Below are positions 34,575-42,961 of a stretch of DNA of 64,000 bases, in pieces (the first letter of the stretch is position 1; each line of letters begins with the position of its first letter). The translations under genes were made by a program, and so were the position numbers. The notes beneath the pieces were generated by a model. The model was not told the DNA's origin. It did no database searches and was given only the letters and a program-made list of their open reading frames with translations. The stretch lies in contig NZ_VFML01000001.1 in NCBI RefSeq assembly GCF_006715045.1, forward strand, positions 868,001 to 932,000, written 5' to 3'. This DNA comes from Amycolatopsis cihanbeyliensis (lineage in GTDB: Bacteria; Actinomycetota; Actinomycetes; Mycobacteriales; Pseudonocardiaceae).

Positions 34575-35993
34575 TCAGCGAGCCGCGACGGTCGCGCGCT
34601 TGCGGGACAGCGCGTCCACCGTGGCGGCCAGCAGCAGCACGAGTCCGGTGACGATGGACACCACCGCGGCATGCTGTTTGAGCAGGCCGAGCCCGTTGGC
34701 GACCACGGCGAGGACCGTGCCGCCGATCACCGCGTCGAACACCCTGCCCCGGCCGCCGAACAGCGAGGTCCCGCCGATCACCGCCGCGCCGACCGCGAAC
34801 AGCAAGGTGTTCAGCCCGCCCGCCTGCGGGTCCACCGAGCCGACCTTGGAGGAGTAGACGATGGCGCCGACCGCGGCCACCGAGGAGCAGACCATGAACA
34901 CGCTGGCCCGGATCTTGGTCACGTCGATCCCCGCCCGGCGCGCCGCCTCCCGGTTGCCGCCGACCGCGTAGATGTGCCGCCCGTACCGGGTGCGGTTCAG
35001 CACGTAGGTGCCGATCGTCAGCAGCACCAGCACGATCGGGACCACGTACGGCACCCCGGAGATCACGATGCTCGGGTTCGGCGACCGGTTGATGGTGAGA
35101 AGGTAGGTGGCCACGGCACCGAGCGCGGCGATCCCGACCACCCTGGCCAGTACCAGCGCGGTCGGCTGGGTGACCAGCCCGCGCCGCAGCCGGGAGAAGT
35201 GCCTGCCCAGGGTGGCCCCGGCGAACCCGCCGGCGGCCACCACGAACAGCAACCAGCTCCCCGCGATGGACAGGTTGCCGTTGGCCACCTGGTTCAGCAC
35301 CGGGGAGGAGCTGATGCCCAGCACCCCGCCCTCCCCGATGAACTGCAGGATCACGCCCTGCCACGCGAGGAACAGGGCCAGGGTCACCACGAAGGACGGC
35401 ATCCCGATCTTGGCGACCAGGAAGCCGGTGATGCAGCCGATCGCGGTACCCACGCACACCGCGAGCAGCATCTCGATCCACGGGTTGGCCGCCATCCCGG
35501 ACAGGGCGATCACGATGGCCAGCGTGGACATCGCGGCGCCTGCCCAGATCCGCAGCAGCAGCGCGAGCAGCACCGCCAGCCCCAGCGCGGCGAGGAACAG
35601 GATGAACACACCGGTTCCCATGCCGCCGAGCAGGTTGCCCTGCTCCACGAAATGCATCGCCAGCACGGCACCCGCGACCCCGGATGCGGTGCCCGCGGAG
35701 AGGTCGATCTCGCCGACCAGCAGCACGAACACGATCCCCATCGCGATGAGGGTCTGGCCCGCGCCCTGTGCGAGCAGGTTGGCGATGTTGTTCAGGGAGA
35801 GGAAGACATCGGAGAGGCTGGCGAAGACGACCACCAGCGCCAGCAGCCCGAGCAGCGCGGGCAACGAGCCGAGCTGCCCTCCGCGCAGCCTGGTGAAGTA
35901 GTCCCTGATCGCCTCGGAGTTCGACATCGCCGTGGTGTCGATGCCGAAGTCGGTGATGGCGGCGTTGCCGGACTTGGTCTGGGTATCAGGCAC
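34575..35993 (-). CDS. Sugar ABC transporter permease, XylH type
   Basis: 472 aa, larger than RbsC, with about 12-14 helices as in XylH. GEIDLSAGTASGVAGAVLA is the carbohydrate-uptake-2 permease signature; GGNREAARRAGIDVTKIR is the cytoplasmic coupling loop and AVGAAVIGGTSLFGGRG follows. It imports a pentose or similar sugar with the upstream ATPase and binding protein. Start ATG at 35993, 76 nt after the ATPase stop; that gap carries one copy of a 36-bp repeated element. Confidence 0.92.
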   Translation of the reverse strand: MPDTQTKSGNAAITDFGIDTTAMSNSEAIRDYFTRLRGGQLGSLPALLGLLALVVVFASLSDVFLSLNNIANLLAQGAGQTLIAMGIVFVLLVGEIDLSAGTASGVAGAVLAMHFVEQGNLLGGMGTGVFILFLAALGLAVLLALLLRIWAGAAMSTLAIVIALSGMAANPWIEMLLAVCVGTAIGCITGFLVAKIGMPSFVVTLALFLAWQGVILQFIGEGGVLGISSSPVLNQVANGNLSIAGSWLLFVVAAGGFAGATLGRHFSRLRRGLVTQPTALVLARVVGIAALGAVATYLLTINRSPNPSIVISGVPYVVPIVLVLLTIGTYVLNRTRYGRHIYAVGGNREAARRAGIDVTKIRASVFMVCSSVAAVGAIVYSSKVGSVDPQAGGLNTLLFAVGAAVIGGTSLFGGRGRVFDAVIGGTVLAVVANGLGLLKQHAAVVSIVTGLVLLLAATVDALSRKRATVAAR

Positions 35994-36021
35994 GATCGGC
36001 TCTTCTCGGGCTCAGGTTCTA

Positions 36022-36057
36022 CGGTGTCGTGTTCCACGGTCGGGTTGTTCAGGTCCG
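36022..36057. repeat. 36-bp element, copy A
   Basis: Matches copy B at 38288-38323 in 30 of 36 positions, in the same orientation; shared core GTCGGGTT-N-TTCAGGTCCG. It lies in the gap between the ATPase stop and the permease start. Possibly a regulatory or RNA-processing site of the sugar operon. Confidence 0.65.
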
Positions 36058-36069
36058 CCTGAGTAGCCT

Positions 36070-36843
36070 TCACAGGAGTGCGGACTCGGGGCGGGCCAGG
36101 CCGAGCTCCCCCGACCGGCCCGCGGTGATCAGTTCGACGACCTGGCCGTGGGTGACCTCCTTGACCGGTACCTGGGCCACCATCCGGCCCAGGTACAGCA
36201 CGGCGATCCGGTCGGACACCTCGAAGACGTCGGCCATGTTGTGGCTGATCAGCACCACCCCGAGGCCCTGCTCGGCGAGCCTGCGCACCAGGTCGAGCAC
36301 CTGCCGGGTCTGCGCGACGCCCAGTGCGGCGGTGGGCTCGTCCAGCAGCACGACCTTGCTGTCCCACAACACCGACTTGGCGATCGCCACCGTCTGCCGC
36401 TGCCCGCCGGAGAGCGCCGAGACCGGCGTGCGCACCGACTTGACCGTGCGCACCGACAGCGAGGCGAGAGTCTCCCGCGCCGCCCGCTCCATGCTCGCCT
36501 CGTCCAGCAACCAGCGGCTGCCCCGTTCCCTGCCGAGGAACATGTTCTGCACGATGTCGAGGTTGTCGGCCAGCGCGAGATCCTGGTATACGACCTCGAT
36601 GCCGAGCCCGGCCGCGTCCTTCGGGCCGCGGATGTGCACCGGCTCGTCGCGGAAGGTCACCGTGCCGGAGTCCGCGCCGTGGATCCCGGCGATGCATTTG
36701 ATCAGGGTGGACTTGCCGGCACCGTTGTCGCCGACCAGCGCGGTGACCTCGCCGGCACGCACGGCGAAGTCCACGTCGTGCAGGACGTGGACGGGGCCGA
36801 AACTCTTGTTCAGCGCGGTCAGTTGCAGGATGGGATCGGTCAT
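36070..36843 (-). CDS. Sugar ABC transporter ATP-binding protein (single-domain XylG type)
   Basis: 257 aa. Walker A GDNGAGKST, Q-loop VVYQDLALADNL, ABC signature SALSGGQRQTVAIAKSV, Walker B VVLLDEPTAALG and H-loop LISHNM are complete. Most CUT2 systems (RbsA, E. coli XylG) use a fused two-domain ATPase of about 500 aa; this is a single-domain form and must work as a homodimer. Located between the binding-protein and permease genes. Confidence 0.94.
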   Translation of the reverse strand: MTDPILQLTALNKSFGPVHVLHDVDFAVRAGEVTALVGDNGAGKSTLIKCIAGIHGADSGTVTFRDEPVHIRGPKDAAGLGIEVVYQDLALADNLDIVQNMFLGRERGSRWLLDEASMERAARETLASLSVRTVKSVRTPVSALSGGQRQTVAIAKSVLWDSKVVLLDEPTAALGVAQTRQVLDLVRRLAEQGLGVVLISHNMADVFEVSDRIAVLYLGRMVAQVPVKEVTHGQVVELITAGRSGELGLARPESALL

Positions 36844-37011
36844 GGTGGGTTCTTTCGCTGGAGGCCGGGGCGGGGAGCGGGAGGTGCGGGGGACGCGCCC
36901 CGCCCCGGCAGGCCGCTGGTCAGTGCCTGTTCCCGAACGCGCGACACGAGCGACTGCGCGGGTTCTTCCACTCGTCTCACGTGGTCAGGTCCTGTTCAGG
37001 AACACGGTCAC

Positions 37012-38145
37012 TCAGGAAATGCCGAGCTCGGTACAGGTCGCCCGCAGATCGCCGGTGCACACCTCGGATGCCGGGACGTAGCCCGCGTCGACCACCTTCT
37101 TCACGTCGTCCTTGGTGATCAGCTGGGGCTCGAGCAGCACCGACTTGACCTCCCGGCCGCCTTCCGGATCCTCGCTGACATCCGAGGCGATCGCGTCCGC
37201 GGCGGCCTTGTCGCCCTTGGCCAGCGCCGCGGCCAGCTCGGCAGTGGCGTCGGCCTCCTCCTGGATCGGCTTGAACACCGTCATGTGCTGGTCGCCACGC
37301 AGGATCGCCTTCAGCCCGGCCGGGGTGGCGTCCTGACCGGTCACCGGGACCCGCCCGGCGAGGCCGTTCTTCTTCAACACGGTGATCACCGCACCCGCCA
37401 GCCCGTCGTTGGCGGCCACCACGCCGCCCACCGCGCCGCCGTTGCTGGTGAGGATCTGCTCGAAGGTGACGCCGCCCTTCTGGTTGTCCCAGTCGTCGAT
37501 GCGCTGGCTCTGCACCAGCGTCAGCTCGCCGGACTCGTACAGCGGGCCGAGCACGTTCTGCTGGCCCTCGTAGAACAGCGAGGCGTTGTTGTCGGTCGGC
37601 GCGCCCTCGATCTCGATCACCTCGGCGCCCTGCTGCCCCTCGAGTGCCTGGGCCAGGCCCTGCCCCTGCAACTCGCCGACCTTCACGTTGTCGAAGGAGA
37701 CGTAGTAGTCGGAGCTGCCGCCGAGGTTGAGGCGGTCGTAGTCGATGGTGGGGATGCCCGCGTTCTGCGCCTTGGTCGCCACCGCGCTGCCGACCTCACT
37801 GTTGATCGCGGCGATGACCAGTACCTTCACCCCCTTGGCGATCATGCCGTCGGCCAGGGTGCTGAACTTCTGCACGTCACCCTGCGCGTTCTGCACGTCC
37901 GGTTCGAAGCCCTCGGCACGCAACGCCTTCTCCAGCATCGGCTTGTCGAAGCCCTCCCAGCGGGCGGAGGTGGAGGTCTCCGGGAGGATCACCCCGACGA
38001 TGCCGTCGGCGTCGCCGGACTCCGCGGGCGCGCTCTGCTCGGCTTCGGGAGCCGCGGTGTTGGCACCGCAGGCCGCCAGGGTGAGCGCCACTCCCATGGT
38101 CGCCGCGGCGAGGGCAAGCGGTCTTGTCCGGCCTCGTGTACGCAT
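37012..38145 (-). CDS. Sugar ABC transporter substrate-binding lipoprotein, XylF type
   Basis: 377 aa. A lipoprotein signal peptide ends in TLAACG with lipidated Cys26. The mature part is a periplasmic-binding-protein-like I fold: GIVGVILPETSTSARWEGFDKPML, DGMIAKGVKVLVIAAINSEVG, DYDRLNLGGSSDYYVSFDN and VVAANDGLAGAVI resemble xylose-binding proteins. ATG at 38145 chosen because it places a correct basic n-region before the hydrophobic core. First gene of the operon; a strong palindrome lies 60-88 nt upstream. Confidence 0.93.
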   Translation of the reverse strand: MRTRGRTRPLALAAATMGVALTLAACGANTAAPEAEQSAPAESGDADGIVGVILPETSTSARWEGFDKPMLEKALRAEGFEPDVQNAQGDVQKFSTLADGMIAKGVKVLVIAAINSEVGSAVATKAQNAGIPTIDYDRLNLGGSSDYYVSFDNVKVGELQGQGLAQALEGQQGAEVIEIEGAPTDNNASLFYEGQQNVLGPLYESGELTLVQSQRIDDWDNQKGGVTFEQILTSNGGAVGGVVAANDGLAGAVITVLKKNGLAGRVPVTGQDATPAGLKAILRGDQHMTVFKPIQEEADATAELAAALAKGDKAAADAIASDVSEDPEGGREVKSVLLEPQLITKDDVKKVVDAGYVPASEVCTGDLRATCTELGIS

Positions 38146-38204
38146 CCGTGGTCTTCCTTCCCATGCCGCCGCGCGACGGTCCGGACCGACCCGGCGCCCC
38201 ATCG

Positions 38205-38233
38205 CGCATATGTTGTGGGCGACAACATATGCG
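38205..38233. promoter_or_regulatory. Operator-like palindrome upstream of the sugar-binding protein gene
   Basis: Perfect 12-bp arms (CGCATATGTTGT and its complement) separated by GGGCG. AT-rich, 29 bp, 60 nt upstream of the xylF-like start. The size and symmetry suit a dimeric regulator, most simply the ROK protein encoded at the end of the operon. Binding is inference. Confidence 0.75.
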
Positions 38234-38287
38234 GAGACACACCGCGAGGGAAGACACATTTTGGCAACGAACGGCTGGGGAACAACC

Positions 38288-38323
38288 CGGTGTCTTATTC
38301 AAATGTCGGGTTATTCAGGTCCG
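38288..38323. repeat. 36-bp element, copy B, with nearby inverted core
   Basis: 30/36 identical to copy A at 36022-36057. It contains a 7-bp direct repeat TTATTCA twice at a 15-bp interval. Its GGGTTATTCAG (38308-38318) recurs as a perfect inverted copy at 38447-38457, just before the helicase stop, so the two could form a long hairpin enclosing ~128 nt. The whole 38146-38464 interval otherwise holds no gene. Confidence 0.65.
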
Positions 38324-38464
38324 TAGCGTGCGTCACCACTGCAGTGACCCGCAACGACCTCCCGCCCGTCGCCCACCACCACCCACACGGTGGCGCTGCG
38401 CGCCGCGGTGACCATGGGCCTGGCGGCCCGCGGTCGCTGGGTCGTTCTGAATAACCCTCCGGGA

Positions 38465-40258
38465 TCACCAGGAACGCAACATGGCGATGCGCTCCTCGAG
38501 CTGCTCCACGCTGGCCATCGCGATCGGCGGCCCGCCGCAGACCCTGCGCAGCTCGTTGTGGATCGCGCCGTGCGGCTTGTTGGTCCGGTGGTGGTACATC
38601 CCCACCAGCGCGTTCAGCTCCTTGCGCAGGGCGGCGATACGCTCCCGCACGCTCTGCGGCCTGGTCTCGGGCCGCTCGCTCGCGGTGTCCTTGCCGTCCT
38701 TGGCCGGTTTGCGCCGCTTCTCGTCGGCCAGCTGCTCCTCCTGCCGCTTGCGCAGCAGCGCCCGCACCTGGTCCGGCTCCAGCAGCCCGGGCAACCCGAG
38801 GTACTCCTGCTCCTCCTCGCTGCCGGAGAACACGGCGGTGCCGAAGGAGTTCCCGTCGTAGATCACCTGGTCCAGCTCGGCCGAGGCGCCCAGCGAGGTG
38901 TACGCCTTCTCCTCCTCGCCGGGCTCGTCCTCGGTACGGTTCGCCGCGACCAGCAGCTCGTCGTCCCAGCCGTCCTTCTCCCGGTGCGGCTTGCCGAGCA
39001 CGTGGTCCCGCTCGGCCTCCAGCTCGCTGGCCAGCTCCAGCAGCACCGGCACGCTCGGCAGGAACACGCTCGCCGTCTCGCCCTCGCGCCGGGCACGCAC
39101 GAACCGGCCGATCGCCTGCGCGAAGAACAGCGGGGTGGAGGCGCTGGTGGCGTAGACCCCGACGGCCAGCCGGGGGACGTCCACGCCCTCGGACACCATC
39201 CGCACCGCGACCAGCCACCGCTCGTTCGAGTCGGCGAACTGGCCGATCCGCTTGGTCGCACCCGGATCGTCGGAGAGCACCACCACCGGTTGCTCACCAC
39301 AGATCCGGGCGAGCAGCTTGGCGTAGGCCCGCGCGGAGTCCTGGTCCGAGGCGATCACCAGCCCGCCGGCGTCGGGCACACCACCGGCCCGCACCTGGCT
39401 CAGCCGGGTGTCCGCGGCCTGCAACACCGAGGGGATCCACTCCCCGCCGGGATCCAGCGCCGTGCGCCAGGCGCGGGCGTTCTGCTCCGCGGTCAGCGGC
39501 TCACCGAGCCGGGCGGTGAACTCCTCCCCCGCGCTCGTCCGCCAGGACGCCTCGCCCGAGTAGGCGAGGAAGACCACCGGCCGGACCACACCGTCGGCCA
39601 GCGCGTCGGCGTAGCCGTAGGTGTGATCGGCCTTGCTGCGCATCGCGCCGCCGGAGCCCTCCGGCTCGTAGGTGACGAACGGGATCGGCGAGTCGTCGCT
39701 GCGGAACGGCGTCCCGGTCAGCGCCAGCCTGCGCACCGCGGGGGTGAACGCCTCCCGGATCGCGTCCCCCCAGGACTTCGCGTCCCCGCCGTGGTGGATC
39801 TCGTCCAGGATGACCAGCGTCTTGCGGTTCTCGGTCCGCACCCTGTGCAGGGTCGGGTGCGCCGCCACCTGGGCGTAGGTCACCGCGACGCCCTGGAAGT
39901 CCGAGGAGGTGACCCCGGTGGTGTTGCGGAAGTTGGAGTCGATCGCGATCCCGGCGCCGGCGGCCGCGATCGCCCACTGGTGCTTCAGATGCTCGGTCGG
40001 GGTCACGATGGTGACCGCCTCGATGGTGCGGTCGGAGATCAGCTCGGCGGCGATCCGCAGGCCGAAGACCGTCTTACCGGCCCCCGGGGTGGCGACCGCG
40101 AGGAAGTCCTTGGGCTTGGTCGTCAGGTACCTGGTGAGCGCACGGCGCTGCCACGCGCGCAGCGGGCGTGCGGTGGCGTCGTGTTCGGGCTGGGGTGCGG
40201 CGAACCCGCGCTGCGCATCAGCTGCCGGCGTCGGATTCTGTTGGGCCGTGTCCGACAC
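38465..40258 (-). CDS. DEAD/DEAH-box superfamily 2 helicase
   Basis: About 597 aa. Motif I TPGAGKTVFG, motif II LDEIHHG, motif III LTGTPFR, then motif V VRMVSEGVDVP and motif VI QAIGRFVRAR, an SF2 helicase of the type related to restriction/UvrB-like enzymes. The C-terminal ~150 residues are charged and end near the HNELRRVCGGPP segment, a winged or DNA-binding-like region. GTG at 40258 is preferred (GAGAGGAG 11-12 nt upstream); ATGs at 40285 and 40297 are alternatives. Widely conserved in actinobacteria; the substrate is unknown. Confidence 0.87.
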   Translation of the reverse strand: MSDTAQQNPTPAADAQRGFAAPQPEHDATARPLRAWQRRALTRYLTTKPKDFLAVATPGAGKTVFGLRIAAELISDRTIEAVTIVTPTEHLKHQWAIAAAGAGIAIDSNFRNTTGVTSSDFQGVAVTYAQVAAHPTLHRVRTENRKTLVILDEIHHGGDAKSWGDAIREAFTPAVRRLALTGTPFRSDDSPIPFVTYEPEGSGGAMRSKADHTYGYADALADGVVRPVVFLAYSGEASWRTSAGEEFTARLGEPLTAEQNARAWRTALDPGGEWIPSVLQAADTRLSQVRAGGVPDAGGLVIASDQDSARAYAKLLARICGEQPVVVLSDDPGATKRIGQFADSNERWLVAVRMVSEGVDVPRLAVGVYATSASTPLFFAQAIGRFVRARREGETASVFLPSVPVLLELASELEAERDHVLGKPHREKDGWDDELLVAANRTEDEPGEEEKAYTSLGASAELDQVIYDGNSFGTAVFSGSEEEQEYLGLPGLLEPDQVRALLRKRQEEQLADEKRRKPAKDGKDTASERPETRPQSVRERIAALRKELNALVGMYHHRTNKPHGAIHNELRRVCGGPPIAMASVEQLEERIAMLRSW

Positions 40259-40482
40259 GGAAGGTCCAACTCCTCTCGCGGGCATACGTGACAACATGCG
40301 AACGCCCCCACCCGGGCGGTCCGGCCTCCCTGCCGGTGCCGCGGTGAGGGCAGCGGTACGAGCCTACCTGGCGCCTCGCCACGGGTCCGGTCACGGCACG
40401 CGGGCCCGGCAGGGGCGCCAGGACACGCCGGTCGGGACCCGGCGAGCCGAACGCGCCGCGATGGACCATGCTTGATGGCGCG

Positions 40483-41697
40483 ATGAGCGGAGCGGGATCC
40501 GAGGCCACGAACGGCGACGAAGGGCGACCTGCGGCCCAGCACGGGGGCGGCAGGAAGGGTCCGCTGCGCCTGCTCCGCCGCACGCTGAGCAAGGCGTGGG
40601 ACGGCGCGATCTTCTCCGAGTCGGCCGAGGCCGCGTTCTGGCAGACGCTGTCCCTGCCGCCGCTGCTGCTCGGCCTGCTCGGCAGCGTGGGCTTCATGGG
40701 CGACTGGTTCGGCCCCGAGGTCGTGCAGGCGGTGAACGACAAGATCATCGCCTTCTGCGAGAAGATCTTCAGCGGCAGCGTGGTCAACCAGATCATCGAG
40801 CCGACGGTCGCCGACATCCTGAACAAGGGGAAGGGCGAGATCGTCTCGGTCGGCTTCCTGATCTCCCTGTGGGCCGGTTCCTCGGCGATGGCCTCGTTCG
40901 TGGACGCGATCACCGTGGCCCACGGCCAGTACGGTGTGCGCAACGACGTATGGCAACGGATCTTCGCCCTGCTGCTGTACCTGGTCGGGTTGATACTGGT
41001 GGTGATCGGGCTGCCGGTGATCGCGATCGGCCCCGACCTGCTCACCGAGTTCTTCCCGCCGGAATGGCAGTCCACCGTCGCCTACTGGGTGAGCACGCTG
41101 TACTACCCCACCCTCGCGGTACTGATCGTGCTCGCGCTGGCCACCCTGTACAAGCTCGCACTGCCTCGCAAGCTGCCCTGGCATCGGGGACTGCCGGGCG
41201 CCGTGCTGGCCATGGTGATCTTCCTGCTGTCCAGTGTCGGCCTGCGCATCTACATCTCCTGGATCACCACCACCGGCTACACCTACGGCGCGCTGGCCAC
41301 CCCGATCGCGTTCCTGCTGTTCACCTTCTTCATCGGGATGGCGATCGTCAGCGGTGCCTACTTCAACAGCGCGATCCAGGAGCTGTGGCCGGCCAGGATG
41401 ACCCGGCGGCAACGGCGCAAGTGGCGCAGGCTGGAGCTGGAACGGGCGAACGAGCGGATCCGGTCCGCGGAAGGCCGCAAGCTCTGGGAACGCACGACCA
41501 TGCCGCTGCGCAGGCCGCCGCGGACCGAGCAAGCCGAGCAGGCCGAGCAGGCCGAGCAGACCGAGGAGCACGAGCAGCCGGACGCAGCAGGAAAGGACAC
41601 GGGGGACACCGAGGACACCGGTGAGCAGGGCAGGGCTGAGCCCGCCGGCGGCGACGCGCCTGCCGGCGAGCAAGCGGCCCAGCGCACCGAGCGGTAG
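40483..41697 (+). CDS. YihY/BrkB-family membrane protein
   Basis: 404 aa (ATG 40483; an in-frame ATG at 40468 would add five residues). About six membrane helices between residues 50 and 300 (for example LLLYLVGLILVVIGLPVIAIG, broken by loops) and the conserved SLWAGSSAMASFVDAITVAHG segment identify the YihY family, formerly misnamed RNase BN. The C-terminus is a long hydrophilic tail with AEQ repeats and acidic runs. Function unknown. The equivalent in M. tuberculosis, Rv2707, also lies near sigB. Confidence 0.85.
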   Translation: MSGAGSEATNGDEGRPAAQHGGGRKGPLRLLRRTLSKAWDGAIFSESAEAAFWQTLSLPPLLLGLLGSVGFMGDWFGPEVVQAVNDKIIAFCEKIFSGSVVNQIIEPTVADILNKGKGEIVSVGFLISLWAGSSAMASFVDAITVAHGQYGVRNDVWQRIFALLLYLVGLILVVIGLPVIAIGPDLLTEFFPPEWQSTVAYWVSTLYYPTLAVLIVLALATLYKLALPRKLPWHRGLPGAVLAMVIFLLSSVGLRIYISWITTTGYTYGALATPIAFLLFTFFIGMAIVSGAYFNSAIQELWPARMTRRQRRKWRRLELERANERIRSAEGRKLWERTTMPLRRPPRTEQAEQAEQAEQTEEHEQPDAAGKDTGDTEDTGEQGRAEPAGGDAPAGEQAAQRTER

Positions 41698-41715
41698 CGG
41701 TGAGCCCGCCCGGGG

Positions 41716-41964
41716 TTACTCCTCGCCGCCGGGTGGCAGGTTCTCGAAGATCCGCTTGCACTCGGGGCACACCGGCGAACCGGGCTTGGCGGACTTCGTC
41801 ACCGGGAAGACCTCACCGCACAGCGCCACCACGTGCGAGCCCATGATCGCGCTCTCCGCGATCTTGTTCTTGCGCACGTAGTGGAACATCTTCGGCGCGT
41901 CGTCGTCGGTGCTTTCGGTGCCCTCGGGGCGGGTGTCGACGTCGGGCAAGGTCTGCGTACTCAC
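41716..41964 (-). CDS. DUF3039 protein
   Basis: 82 aa. KMFHYVRKNKIAESAIMGSHVVALCGEVF and CPECKRIFENLPPG are conserved; three cysteines (one in ALCGE, two in CPEC) may bind zinc. Function unknown. GTG at 41964 gives a short acidic N-terminus; GGAGG lies very close upstream, so the start is not certain. Convergent with the YihY gene (18 bp). Confidence 0.82.
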   Translation of the reverse strand: MSTQTLPDVDTRPEGTESTDDDAPKMFHYVRKNKIAESAIMGSHVVALCGEVFPVTKSAKPGSPVCPECKRIFENLPPGGEE

Positions 41965-42034
41965 CCCTCCATCATGCCTGACCGGCCCCCGCGGGACGAA
42001 GCGCACCGCCCGCTGTACGGCAGGATGAGCGCGC

Positions 42035-42961
42035 ATGACGAGTACATCCCACCTGAACGTGTCGTCCGAGGTCGCGGACGCCCTCGCGGAGGGGCGCGGG
42101 GTGGTCGCGCTGGAGAGCACCCTGCTGGCGCACGGCCTGCCCGCGGGCCGCAACCTCGAGGTCGGGTTGCGACTGGAACGCACGGCCCGGGAGGCCGGAG
42201 CCACCCCGGCCACCATCGCGGTCCTGGACGGTGTGGCCCACATCGGCCTCGACCGACCGCGGCTGGAACGGGTCTGCGATCCCGGCGCGGGGCTGGCCAA
42301 GCTGGCCCGGCGCGATCTCGGCCCGACGATCGGACTCGGGCGGTCCGGGGCGACGACCATCTCCGCCACCTCTGCCCTCGCGCACGCCGCCGGCATCGGC
42401 GTGTTCGGCACCGGCGGGCTCGGTGGCGTGCATCTGCCGCTGCCCGGCGAGCCGGTGAGCTGGGACGTCTCGGCCGATCTCGGCACGCTGGCCGCCGTCC
42501 CGACCCTGGTGGTGTGCTCGGGGGTGAAGTCGGTCCTGGACATCGCGGCCACCCTGGAAGTGCTGGAGACCCACTCGGTGCCGGTACTGGGGTACCGCAC
42601 CGAGCACTTCCCCGGGTTCTACCGCCGGTCCACCGGGCTGCCGGTGTCCCAGCGGGTGGACGACCCCGGCGCGGTCGCCGCCGCCGTCACCGCGCACCGC
42701 AGGCACGCGGGCTCCGGCATGCTGCTGGCCAACCCGGTGCCCGCAGAGTACGAGCTCGACCGCGAGCTGCACGACCGGTTGCTCGCGGAGGGCATGGCGC
42801 GGCTGCGGGCCGAGGGGGTACGCGGTTCGGACGTCACGCCGGTGCTGCTCGAGCACTTCCACAACGCCAGCGGAGGCGCCAGCCTGGACGCCAACGAGGC
42901 GCTGGTGCTGGCCAACGCGCGGCTGGCGGCCGAGGTCGCGACGACGCTGTGCCCGCGATGA
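42035..42961 (+). CDS. psuG: Pseudouridine-5'-phosphate glycosidase
   Basis: 308 aa. Reversibly cleaves pseudouridine 5'-phosphate to uracil and ribose 5-phosphate. Family motifs: VALESTLLAHGLP near the N-terminus, GRSGATTISATSALAHAAGI, VFGTGGLGGVH, VVCSGVKSVLDI and the C-terminal LANPVPAEYE. Mn-binding acidic residues lie in WDVSADL. Its TGA overlaps the kinase ATG (ATGA), giving the usual psuG-psuK pair for pseudouridine salvage. Confidence 0.95.
   Translation: MTSTSHLNVSSEVADALAEGRGVVALESTLLAHGLPAGRNLEVGLRLERTAREAGATPATIAVLDGVAHIGLDRPRLERVCDPGAGLAKLARRDLGPTIGLGRSGATTISATSALAHAAGIGVFGTGGLGGVHLPLPGEPVSWDVSADLGTLAAVPTLVVCSGVKSVLDIAATLEVLETHSVPVLGYRTEHFPGFYRRSTGLPVSQRVDDPGAVAAAVTAHRRHAGSGMLLANPVPAEYELDRELHDRLLAEGMARLRAEGVRGSDVTPVLLEHFHNASGGASLDANEALVLANARLAAEVATTLCPR

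Noticed and set aside
33819..38454. Two very long plus-strand open frames (747 and 768 codons) across the sugar operon
   Set aside because: They span several minus-strand genes and their gaps, and the translations are low-complexity; no real protein would do this.
40483..41697. Ribonuclease BN
   Set aside because: That label is an old misannotation of YihY-family membrane proteins; the sequence shows membrane helices and no nuclease motif.
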